This document shows, one piece after another, positions 11,986 through 19,371 of a DNA stretch of 64,000 nucleotides. This DNA comes from Chloroflexota bacterium (GTDB lineage: Bacteria; Chloroflexota; Anaerolineae; UBA2200), in contig JAUWJD010000004.1 in NCBI GenBank assembly GCA_030607875.1, positions 1-64,000 on the forward strand, read 5' to 3'. Made by a program: the position numbers and the translations under genes. The notes under the pieces are model-generated. The model did no database searches. It saw nothing but the letters and a program-made list of their open reading frames with translations, and had not been told where the DNA came from. Within the stretch, counting starts at the first letter, position 1; the number at the start of each line of letters is the position of its first letter.

Positions 11986-12342
11986 ATGGATAAGGCTGAA
12001 CTTGAACAGAGGACCAAGCGCTTTGCTTTGCGTGTCATTCGCTTTGTATCGGATCTGCCAAAAAGCAAGGTGACGAACGTACTGGGTTATCAACTGCTGA
12101 AATCGGCAACCTCCATTGGCGCCAACTACCGTGAGGCCAACCGGGCCGAGTCGCGTAACGACTTTATCCACAAGATCGCCATTGTCGAGAAGGAAGCATC
12201 TGAGACCCAATATTGGCTGGAGCTCCTTGAGGACACCGGCTTGGGTGATTCTCCCGAGCGTCGCTGGCTGCTCCAGGAAAGCGGGGAACTGCTGGCAATC
12301 TTCACGGCATCGGGCAAAACCGCCAAAGCGAGGCGTACCTGA
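11986..12342 (+). CDS. Four-helix-bundle protein (23S rRNA intervening-sequence/S23 family)
   Basis: FALRVIRFVSDLPKSKVTNVLGYQLLKSATSIGANYREANRAESRNDFIHKIAIVEKEASETQYWLELL is a family-typical sequence. Confidence 0.88.
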   Translation: MDKAELEQRTKRFALRVIRFVSDLPKSKVTNVLGYQLLKSATSIGANYREANRAESRNDFIHKIAIVEKEASETQYWLELLEDTGLGDSPERRWLLQESGELLAIFTASGKTAKARRT

Positions 12343-12390
12343 ATTGCGAATGTGCAATTTCGAAGTTCTAAATCACAAATTCGAGATTCT
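12343..12390 (+). repeat. AATTCGAAATT-type repeat flanking the four-helix-bundle gene (right)
   Basis: AATTGCGAATGTGCAATTTCGAAGTTCTAAATCACAAATTCGAGATTC. Confidence 0.6.
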
Positions 12391-12392
12391 CT

Positions 12393-12450
12393 GAGCCGAC
12401 CGAGGGCTACGCCGAGATCCACGGCCGGGTGGAGATCGAGCAAGTTCGAG
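12393..12450 (+). pseudogene. Internal fragment of wzt (EPTEGYAEIHGRV + VEIE) with internal deletion
   Basis: GAGCCGACCGAGGGCTACGCCGAGATCCACGGCCGGGTGGAGATCGAG matches intact wzt at about 14945-14985 joined to 15077-15090. Confidence 0.8.
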
Positions 12451-12476
12451 CAGTGATTTTCAGGGAGGTGTTAGCA

Positions 12477-12701
12477 GTGGATACGCAGACCAAGTCTTCA
12501 GATTTCCAAAGGGTTATCGAAGATGTTGAGACGTTGCCCATTGACGATCAATTGCTACTGATCGAAATCATCCGCCAGCGCTTGATCCAGCATCGGCGTT
12601 CCGAGCTCATTACAGAAGTCGCCGAAGCACGTGAGGCCTACCAGACAGGGAATGTGCGACGAGGCACGGTAGAGGATTTGCTCAAGGAACTGGACACGTG
12701 A
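12477..12701 (+). CDS. Putative antitoxin of a RelB-type TA pair
   Basis: Small ORF ending EVAEAREAYQTGNVRRGTVEDLLKELDT, directly upstream of a RelE/YafQ-like toxin; ORF can extend to 12429 in frame with the wzt remnant. Confidence 0.65.
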   Translation: MDTQTKSSDFQRVIEDVETLPIDDQLLLIEIIRQRLIQHRRSELITEVAEAREAYQTGNVRRGTVEDLLKELDT

Positions 12702-12982
12702 AGACCCTGGTCTGGAGTTCCAGCTTCATCCGTGCATTTCGGCGTGCGGTCCGCCGACAGCCTGGATTGCGTGCCAGGGCTGTGAATACCCTCCGACAGT
12801 TAGCAGAGGATCCGTTTCACCCTTCGCTGCACAGCCACAAACTGAAAGGGCAAATGGCCGGTGTCTGGGCATGCACGGTGGATTATGACAACCGCATCCT
12901 CTTCGAGTTCGTCGAGAATCCCGAATCGGGTCAAGAGGAAATCCACCTGCTGACAATGGGGACTCACGATGAGGTGTACTAG
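12698..12982 (+). CDS. Type II toxin, RelE/YafQ-like
   Basis: SSSFIRAFRRAVRRQPGLRARAVNTLRQLAEDPFHPSLHSHKLKGQMAGVWACTVDYDNRILFEF. Confidence 0.8.
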   Translation: MKTLVWSSSFIRAFRRAVRRQPGLRARAVNTLRQLAEDPFHPSLHSHKLKGQMAGVWACTVDYDNRILFEFVENPESGQEEIHLLTMGTHDEVY

Positions 12983-13007
12983 ATGATTGGGTGGGACCAG
13001 GAGGACC

Positions 13008-13099
13008 GTGACCGACATCGTCATCCGTGTTGAAAACCTGAGCAAACGCTGCCGCAGACTGCGTTCAACGTTCCAACGTTCTAACGTTCAAACGTTCCA
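13008..13099 (+). pseudogene. wzt 5' remnant A (VTDIVIRVENLSKRCRRLRSTFQRSNVQTFQ)
   Basis: Near-identical to wzt codons 1-15 (MTNIAIRVENLSKRY) joined by a roughly 70-bp deletion to the CCGCAGACTGCGTTCAACG repeat region. Confidence 0.88.
13062..13099 (+). repeat. AACGTT repeat array
   Basis: GTTCAACGTTCCAACGTTCTAACGTTCAAACGTTCCAG. Confidence 0.9.
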
Positions 13100-13152
13100 G
13101 GGATATGGCCTCTCAGCAAAAGTCCTTGGGAAAAACAAAGGAGGTGTGAGCG

Positions 13153-13413
13153 ATGGGTACAATGGTCCTGGAAATCCCCGATGAACTGGCTAAAGCTCTT
13201 CGCGTGCCACCCGAGGAGAGATTGCCTCGATTGTGCCGCGAACTGGCGGTGCGGTTGTATCAAAAGGGCTTGTTGTCTTTCGGCAAGGCTCGCGAGTTGG
13301 CCGGGATGAGCAAATGGGAATTCCACGTCTTATTAGGCGAGGAAGGGATCGTCCGCCGCTATGACGTGGAAGAGTTGGAAGAAGATTTGAGGACATTGGA
13401 GGCTCTCGCTTGA
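13153..13413 (+). CDS. UPF0175 family protein (antitoxin)
   Basis: LEIPDELAKALRVPPEERLPRLCRELAVRLYQKGLLSFGKARELAGMSKWEFHVLLGEEGI. Confidence 0.88.
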   Translation: MGTMVLEIPDELAKALRVPPEERLPRLCRELAVRLYQKGLLSFGKARELAGMSKWEFHVLLGEEGIVRRYDVEELEEDLRTLEALA

Positions 13414-13907
13414 AAGCAGTGGCGAATTCGTCTGTCCTCATCGCTCTGAGCAGGATTGGGCAACTTGAGCTGTTATCCCGCCGATTCCCAGAGGGCCTCC
13501 TCATCCCTCGAGCTGTTTGGCGTGAGGTTGTGGAAGCAGGGAAGGGACAACCTGGGGCGGCAGAGGTTGCGGCCGCCTCATGGATCACGGTGTACGCGGT
13601 GAAAGATCAGAATATAGTATCTCTACTCCGCACAGAGTTGGATGAAGGGGAGGCGGAAGCAATTGCCCTGGGCCATGAGCAACAAGCAGAGGTGGTCTTG
13701 CTGGATGAAAAGGATGCTCGTCGAGCTGCGCGACGGCTGGGCCTGGCCGTTCTGGGTACGGTGGGTGTCCTGATCTGGGCTAAACGTGCTGGGCTGATCG
13801 CCAGCCTTCGAGACCAATTGGATGTGTTGCAGACGCAGGGGAAGTTTCGCCTGAGCGCGGCCGTTTATGAAAAAGCCTTGCGCGTTGTGGGGGAAGTTGA
13901 ATCATGA
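13410..13907 (+). CDS. DUF3368 PIN-like toxin
   Basis: VANSSVLIALSRIGQLELL, ELDEGEAEAIALGHEQQAEVVLLDEKDARRAARRLGLAVLGTVGVL. Confidence 0.88.
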   Translation: MKAVANSSVLIALSRIGQLELLSRRFPEGLLIPRAVWREVVEAGKGQPGAAEVAAASWITVYAVKDQNIVSLLRTELDEGEAEAIALGHEQQAEVVLLDEKDARRAARRLGLAVLGTVGVLIWAKRAGLIASLRDQLDVLQTQGKFRLSAAVYEKALRVVGEVES

Positions 13908-14074
13908 CCAACGTCGCCATCCGCGTCGAGAACCTGAGCAAACGCTATCCCAGACTTGGAAGAATCTCGAATTTGGGATTGCGAATTGCGAATCGTGAAG
14001 TGGACAATCCGAAATCCGAAATCCACAATCCGCAATTCATTTGCGCCCCCAAGACGTCTCCTTTGAGGAGGTGA
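13904..14074 (+). pseudogene. wzt remnant B: 5' start + AATTCGCAAT repeat + EFIWALKDVSFE-equivalent nucleotides; open as a 56-aa mini-ORF
   Basis: ATGACCAACGTCGCCATCCGCGTCGAGAACCTGAGCAAACGCTA...; ATTCATTTGCGCCCCCAAGACGTCTCCTTTGAGG resembles wzt ATTCATCTGGGCCTTGAAAGACGTCTCTTTCGAGG. Confidence 0.85.
13961..14038 (+). repeat. AATTCGCAAT/AATCCGAAATCC repeat array
   Basis: AATCTCGAATTTGGGATTGCGAATTGCGAATCG...CAATCCGAAATCCGAAATCCACAATCCGCAATTC. Confidence 0.75.
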
Positions 14075-14078
14075 CAGC

Positions 14079-14327
14079 ATGTTGTTGCAGTACATTCAGA
14101 CCGCACTGGAATGTGCCCATTATGAAATCATCGAAGACGAAGAACCGTTTTATGGCCAAGTACCACCGCTAGCCGGGGTCTGGGCGACCGGTAAGACTCT
14201 GGAAGAATGTCGTCGCCAGCTGGCCGAGGCAATTGAGGACTGGGTGCTGTTTAGCATTGCCAAGGGATTGCCGATACCGGCTCTAGGGCAGGTAGTCATC
14301 CACCTGCCAGAGACGGCGCCAGCCTAG
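14079..14327 (+). CDS. hicB: HicB family antitoxin
   Basis: ALECAHYEIIEDEEPFYGQVPPLAGVWATGKTLEECRRQLAEAIEDWVLFSIAKGLPIP. Confidence 0.88.
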   Translation: MLLQYIQTALECAHYEIIEDEEPFYGQVPPLAGVWATGKTLEECRRQLAEAIEDWVLFSIAKGLPIPALGQVVIHLPETAPA

Positions 14328-14549
14328 ATGCCGCGTCTCACGCCTGTTTCACGTCGTGAACTGATTCAGCGTCTGCAAAGGCTGAGGTTTGAAGGTCCCT
14401 ACACAGGTGGGCGGCACCAGTTTATGCTCCGCGGGGAGCACCGCTTGATTCTGCCCAACCCGCATCGGGAAGAGATCAGCACAGACCTGTTGGCTCGGCT
14501 TCTGCGACAGTCCGGCATTACACGAGAAGAATGGCAATCCTCGTCTTGA
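14328..14549 (+). CDS. hicA: HicA family toxin
   Basis: VSRRELIQRLQRLRFEGPYTGGRHQFMLRGEHRLILPNPHREEISTDLLARLLRQSGITREEW. Confidence 0.88.
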   Translation: MPRLTPVSRRELIQRLQRLRFEGPYTGGRHQFMLRGEHRLILPNPHREEISTDLLARLLRQSGITREEWQSSS

Positions 14550-14556
14550 GGCATTT

Positions 14557-14658
14557 ATGACCAACATCGCCATCCGTGTTGAGAACCTGAGCAAACGCTA
14601 CCGCAGACTGCGTTTCAACGTTCTAACGTTCAAACGTTCCAACGTGATAACGTTATGA
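14557..14658 (+). pseudogene. wzt 5' remnant C, open as a 33-aa mini-ORF overlapping the wzt start
   Basis: MTNIAIRVENLSKRYRRLRFNVLTFKRSNVITL*; its TGA overlaps the ATG of intact wzt at 14655. Confidence 0.88.
14611..14654 (+). repeat. AACGTT repeat array
   Basis: CGTTTCAACGTTCTAACGTTCAAACGTTCCAACGTGATAACGTT. Confidence 0.9.
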
Positions 14659-15941
14659 CCAACATCGCCATCCGCGTCGAGAACCTGAGCAAACGCTACC
14701 GCATCGGCGAGCGCGAGCCCTACGGGGCTCTCCGCGACGTGCTCACCAATGCCATGACCGCTCCCTTCCGCAGACTGCGTTCAACGCTCCAACGTTCCAA
14801 CGTTGAAACGTTCAAACGTTCCAACGAATTCATCTGGGCCTTGAAAGACGTCTCTTTCGAGGTCAAACGCGGCGAGGTCATCGGCATCATCGGCCGCAAC
14901 GGTGCGGGCAAGACCACGCTGTTAAAGATCCTCTCGCGCATCACCGAGCCCACGGAGGGCTATGCCGAAATCCACGGCCGCGTGGGCTCCTTGCTGGAGG
15001 TGGGCACCGGCTTCCACCCCGAGCTGACCGGGCGGGAGAACGTGTACCTCAACGGCGCCATCCTGGGGATGAGGAAGGTGGAGATCGAGCGCAAGTTCGA
15101 CGAAATTGTGGCTTTTGCCGAGATCGAGAGGTTCCTGGATACGCCAGTCAAGCGTTACTCCAGCGGCATGTTCGTGCGCCTGGCCTTTGCCGTGGCCGCG
15201 CACCTGGAGCCGGAGATCCTGCTGGTGGACGAGGTGCTCGCCGTGGGGGATGCGGCCTTCCAGAAGAAGTGCCTGGGGAAGATGGGGGATGTGGCCAAGG
15301 AAGGGAGAACAGTTCTGTTTGTGAGCCATCAGATGAACGCGATCCGGACGCTGTGCCGTAAATGCTTGTTGCTCACACAAGGCAAGATCACCGATTATGG
15401 CGATGTTGAGCGTGTTATCCCTAGATATTTGCAGCTGGATTCGACTGAGAACGAATGGATCTCTGATGGTAAGTCACGGGTCAGCAACCCCTACTTCAAT
15501 CCTACACGCTTTGCAATCGTTGACCGACAGCTCAACTGCATTTCGCGAGCGATTAGGGCAGACGAGGAATTTGGCGTTCTAATCGAAGGTGTCACAGATA
15601 GTATCAATATCTCACTCACGGTTGGATTCGCGGTTTACGCCGCGAGCGGGGAATTGTTGTTTTGGGCATTGCATACTGACAGAAAACCTGAGATGTGGCC
15701 GGCGATCAGGACAGGGCACAATAAGCTTGTTTGCTGGATTCCGAGGCATTTTGTAAATGAGGGTGACTATAGGATTGAGCTCATCGTGAGTCTGCACTAT
15801 GTAGCTTGGCTCAGTCAGCCCGGAGTGAATGCGCCTTCAGTTCATATTGCTGTGAGAGGTGGCTTGAGCGAATCGCCGTACTGGATGATGGCGCGTCCAG
15901 GCCTCCTGGCACCCGTACTTCCATTCACATCCATTGGGTGA
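14655..15941 (+). CDS. wzt: Polysaccharide ABC transporter ATP-binding protein (Wzt-like, C-terminal substrate-binding extension)
   Basis: Walker A GRNGAGKTTLLK, signature KRYSSGMFVRLAF, Walker B ILLVDEVLAVGD, about 170-aa C-terminal beta domain. Confidence 0.93.
   Translation: MTNIAIRVENLSKRYRIGEREPYGALRDVLTNAMTAPFRRLRSTLQRSNVETFKRSNEFIWALKDVSFEVKRGEVIGIIGRNGAGKTTLLKILSRITEPTEGYAEIHGRVGSLLEVGTGFHPELTGRENVYLNGAILGMRKVEIERKFDEIVAFAEIERFLDTPVKRYSSGMFVRLAFAVAAHLEPEILLVDEVLAVGDAAFQKKCLGKMGDVAKEGRTVLFVSHQMNAIRTLCRKCLLLTQGKITDYGDVERVIPRYLQLDSTENEWISDGKSRVSNPYFNPTRFAIVDRQLNCISRAIRADEEFGVLIEGVTDSINISLTVGFAVYAASGELLFWALHTDRKPEMWPAIRTGHNKLVCWIPRHFVNEGDYRIELIVSLHYVAWLSQPGVNAPSVHIAVRGGLSESPYWMMARPGLLAPVLPFTSIG
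14778..14826 (+). repeat. AACGTT repeat array inside the wzt coding sequence
   Basis: GCGTTCAACGCTCCAACGTTCCAACGTTGAAACGTTCAAACGTTCCAACG, translated RSTLQRSNVETFKRSN. Confidence 0.9.
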
Positions 15942-15945
15942 AACC

Positions 15946-16599
15946 ATGAAAGCGCTCAAAGCTGTTGTAAAGCGAACCATTCTTGGTAGGATCTGGGGGG
16001 AGCTGAGACGAGCTATGGAAAGCGCAAGAGAGGTCAGGCGTTGGGAAAAGTCTGGGAGGCCTGTTCCGCCCCCGCATCCGGTCAAAGTTCGAACTGTTAA
16101 GGCTTATGCGGCGCGCTTTGGCACGCCAGTATTAGTTGAAACCGGCACTTATTATGGAGACATGGTCTTTGCGGTGAGAAGCATCTTCCGCACGATTCTG
16201 TCAATAGAGCTAGACGAGGATCTCTACCGGAAGGCAAAGGCAAGGTTCGCGCACTTTGGGCATATCCACATCATGTCTGGAGATAGTGGCAGAGTGTTGC
16301 CCAAAATACTGCCAGGGATCAACCAGCGATGCCTATTCTGGTTGGACGCCCACTATTCGGGCGGAGTCAGCGCCCGAGGCAACACGGACACGCCGATTAT
16401 GGAGGAACTGCAGCACATTCTGGCGTATCCCGTCATCGATCCTGTCATACTGATTGATGACGCGCGTCTTTGTGTGGGCCGAGCCAGCTATCCAACTCTC
16501 GATGAGTTGCGTAGATTCGTTTCTTGCGTACGTCCGGATTGGGTTTTTGAAGTTCGAGACGACATCGTCCGGATCCATAGACCCTCTCAGATCTTATGA
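15946..16599 (+). CDS. Class I SAM methyltransferase-like / polysaccharide biosynthesis protein
   Basis: LVETGTYYGDMVFAVRSIFRTILSIELDEDLYRKAKARF, FWLDAHYSGG. Confidence 0.7.
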   Translation: MKALKAVVKRTILGRIWGELRRAMESAREVRRWEKSGRPVPPPHPVKVRTVKAYAARFGTPVLVETGTYYGDMVFAVRSIFRTILSIELDEDLYRKAKARFAHFGHIHIMSGDSGRVLPKILPGINQRCLFWLDAHYSGGVSARGNTDTPIMEELQHILAYPVIDPVILIDDARLCVGRASYPTLDELRRFVSCVRPDWVFEVRDDIVRIHRPSQIL

Positions 16600-17384
16600 G
16601 TACCCCTGTGGCTCTCATCAAGCGTGTGCTCAAGACCACACCAGCGGCCCAAGGTATCAAGCGGTGCGTATCTCAACTCGTGGCGCAGCTTCGTTTTCAG
16701 CAGGAGTTCATGAGATTCAAGAGCCTAGCTTCTAGGAGTGCAACCCAGCGTTTTACCGTTCGCTGGCAAGACCGATACCCGTGTCTAGGTGACAAGACCG
16801 CCATCACCGGGTTCGATCACCATTACATTTACCACACAGCCTGGGCGGCGCGAATTGTGGCCCAAACCCGTCCGGTGCGCCATGTAGATATTTCCTCTAG
16901 TTTGTACTTCTGCGCTTTGGTTTCCGCCTTCATCCCGGTCCAGTTCTACGAGTACCGCCCTGCTGACCTCCACCTAGGCAATCTGTCCTCCGAACTCGCT
17001 GACCTGCTGGCCTTGCCGTTTGCCAATGCCAGCATTAATTCGCTTTCTTGTATGCACGTGGTTGAGCACATTGGCCTTGGGCGCTACGGTGACCCACTCG
17101 ATCCGGACGGTGATTTGAAAGCGATAGCCGAACTCAAGCGGGTGCTGGCAAATGGAGGTTCGTTGTTGTTCGTCGTCCCGGTTGGCAAACCCAAAATCAT
17201 GTTCAATGCACATCGCATTTATTCCTACTCCCAGATCGCCAGCGCTTTTGCAGACCTGCAATTGCAGCAATTCGCCCTGATCACCGACAATGGACAAGAA
17301 GGCCTGATAGAGAACGCTCCTACTGAAATGGCGGATGCTCAAACGTATGGCTGCGGGTGTTTTTGGTTCACCCGGCGTGATTGA
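16596..17384 (+). CDS. DUF268-like SAM-methyltransferase-fold protein
   Basis: HVDISSSLYFCALVSAFIPVQFYEYRPADL, SLSCMHVVEHIGLGRYGDPLDPDGDLKAIAELKRVL. Confidence 0.75.
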   Translation: MSTPVALIKRVLKTTPAAQGIKRCVSQLVAQLRFQQEFMRFKSLASRSATQRFTVRWQDRYPCLGDKTAITGFDHHYIYHTAWAARIVAQTRPVRHVDISSSLYFCALVSAFIPVQFYEYRPADLHLGNLSSELADLLALPFANASINSLSCMHVVEHIGLGRYGDPLDPDGDLKAIAELKRVLANGGSLLFVVPVGKPKIMFNAHRIYSYSQIASAFADLQLQQFALITDNGQEGLIENAPTEMADAQTYGCGCFWFTRRD

Positions 17385-17756
17385 CTCAACGCACCTTGCC
17401 CGCCACTGGGCGCTGACCATTTTCTAGAGAAACTGTCTCATGCTCAGCAACGGGTGCTGTCCATATGAGACGTGCCTGGCTTCCATGGAAAAACTGGGGT
17501 TTCGAGAATTAGGGATAGTGACAAATGTCCCCATATGGGTTTTTATCAAAACAGTACTTGGGTATCTACAGTATTCAGGTGGAAGCATGTAAGTTGCCCC
17601 CTTATCCTCCATACGAAAGGCAGCTTGAAGCTGCTAAAGAATTCGTAGAGTTGAGTCTGGTAGATCGTCGTGTACCATCTGAAATGAGGCTGTTGGATTT
17701 GTGGCTTCAGGAGCTAACCCGAAAGAAGTCTGTTGGTTAGGGGATTGGAGTGTTCA

Positions 17757-18662
17757 ATGCAAACCATGATTATTGTAAGATTGAAAGGCGGGCTAGGCAA
17801 CCAACTTTTCCAATATGCTGTTGGTCGCCGTATAGCAATTGACAAAGGTGTTCCCTTGAAACTGGATATTTCTGGTTTTGATGTTCATCGGACACCTGAA
17901 AACGTTACTCCACGGCGGTATGAACTGCATCACTTTAACATCTCAGCAGAGATAGCTTCAGGCGAAGAAGTAGCTCTGGTAACCGGTTCAAACCTTCATG
18001 GATATCAAGGGTACCTTTGGCATTTTTTTCAAAGACTACTTCCATACTATAAACGATCTATCGTGCCGGAAAGGGGTGCCGCATTCGATCCCAACCTCCT
18101 CAGGGTGTCGAGAAATGTCTACTTGGACGGCTATTGGGCCAGTGAAAAGTACTTTGGAGACATTGCCCCCGTCATCCGTCAAGATTTCACTTTCAAGTAC
18201 CTCTTGGAGGGGGCAAATGCGGAACTGGCAGACAGGATAGCGGAGTGCAATTCTGTCAGTTTGCACATCCGACGTGGCGATTTCGTAAGCAATCCTGTCA
18301 TCCATGCATTCCATGGAGTCTTATCGTTGGACTATTATCTGGCTGCTGCCAAGAGAATCAAAGAACTAGTCACGTCTCCGCACTTCTTTGTGTTCTCAGA
18401 TGATATTGCATGGGGGAAAGATAACTTGGTTATTGGTGCACCAGTTACCTTTGTTGAGGGCAATCAAGGAGAGAGAGACGATGAGGATCTGCGTTTGATG
18501 AGTCTGTGCAAGCATCATATCATTGCGAACAGCACCTTTAGCTGGTGGGGAGCTTGGTTGAGCAAACACGAAGAAAAGATCGTCATTGCTCCGAGAAGAT
18601 GGGCAAACCATCCATCGCTAGATACGCAAGATTTGTTCCCTGCAAACTGGCACCAGCTCTAG
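17757..18662 (+). CDS. Alpha-1,2-fucosyltransferase (GT11)
   Basis: IIVRLKGGLGNQLFQYAVGRRIA, SLHIRRGDFV, SWWGAWL motif. Confidence 0.92.
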   Translation: MQTMIIVRLKGGLGNQLFQYAVGRRIAIDKGVPLKLDISGFDVHRTPENVTPRRYELHHFNISAEIASGEEVALVTGSNLHGYQGYLWHFFQRLLPYYKRSIVPERGAAFDPNLLRVSRNVYLDGYWASEKYFGDIAPVIRQDFTFKYLLEGANAELADRIAECNSVSLHIRRGDFVSNPVIHAFHGVLSLDYYLAAAKRIKELVTSPHFFVFSDDIAWGKDNLVIGAPVTFVEGNQGERDDEDLRLMSLCKHHIIANSTFSWWGAWLSKHEEKIVIAPRRWANHPSLDTQDLFPANWHQL

Positions 18663-18675
18663 GTAGACTCCTTGA

Positions 18676-19371
18676 ATGAGAAACAACATCTCTAGGACGG
18701 GTTTGTACCATCAGGTGAAAAGAAAACTAGTGGTGTGGGGCACTTCTGGGCACGCGCTGGTGGTGGCAGATATCATTCGTCTACGAGATGAGTTTGAGAT
18801 CGTTGGTTTCGTCGATGATGTGAATCTGGAGTGCCGCAACACAGAGTTCGGCGGGGCTGTTGTCTTGGGAGGGCAGGAACAACTGGATGTTCTCCAGCAG
18901 ATGGGGGTCAAATACCTGATTCTCGCATTTGGAGATTGTGAGGCGCGGCTGCGACTGTCCAACGTGGTTCGTGCAAAAGGTTTCCGTCTGGTCACGGCTA
19001 TTCACCCTCAAGCGGTGGTTGCGGCTGACGTAGCAATAGGTCCAGGTACTGTAATTGTTGCTGGCGCGGTTGTAAACCCTGGCTCGAGGATTGGTGAGAA
19101 CGCAATCATTAACACTGGCGCAATTGTTGATCATGAGTGTGTTGTTGAGGACGGGGTACACATTGGTCCAGGTGCACACTTAGGCGGCAAAGTCACGGTA
19201 GGGCGAGGGGCATGGGTGGGAATCGGAGCAATAGTAAGGGATCGTGTACGAGTTGGCGCACATTCAATAATAGGGGCTGGCGCTGTCGTCTTAAATGATA
19301 TCCCAGATGGTGTCGTAGCCTACGGAGTGCCAGCTAAGGTCATCAAGAGGGTTACGTCTAGTGATCACTAA
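18676..19371 (+). CDS. NeuD-family sugar O-acetyltransferase (left-handed beta-helix)
   Basis: KLVVWGTSGHALVVADIIRL and hexapeptide repeats GTVIVAGAVVNPGSRIGENAIINTGAIVDHECVVEDGVHIGPGAHL. Confidence 0.88.
   Translation: MRNNISRTGLYHQVKRKLVVWGTSGHALVVADIIRLRDEFEIVGFVDDVNLECRNTEFGGAVVLGGQEQLDVLQQMGVKYLILAFGDCEARLRLSNVVRAKGFRLVTAIHPQAVVAADVAIGPGTVIVAGAVVNPGSRIGENAIINTGAIVDHECVVEDGVHIGPGAHLGGKVTVGRGAWVGIGAIVRDRVRVGAHSIIGAGAVVLNDIPDGVVAYGVPAKVIKRVTSSDH

Noticed and set aside
13062-14826. AACGTT arrays as a CRISPR
   Set aside because: Units of about 8-10 nt without spacers and no cas genes; tandem degenerate repeats, not CRISPR.
17485-17740. Short ORFs (e.g. 17525-17740) between the DUF268-like gene and the fucosyltransferase
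   Set aside because: No recognisable domain; frame MEKLGFRELGIVTNVPIWVFIKTVLGYL could be a gene remnant, but evidence is too weak to call.
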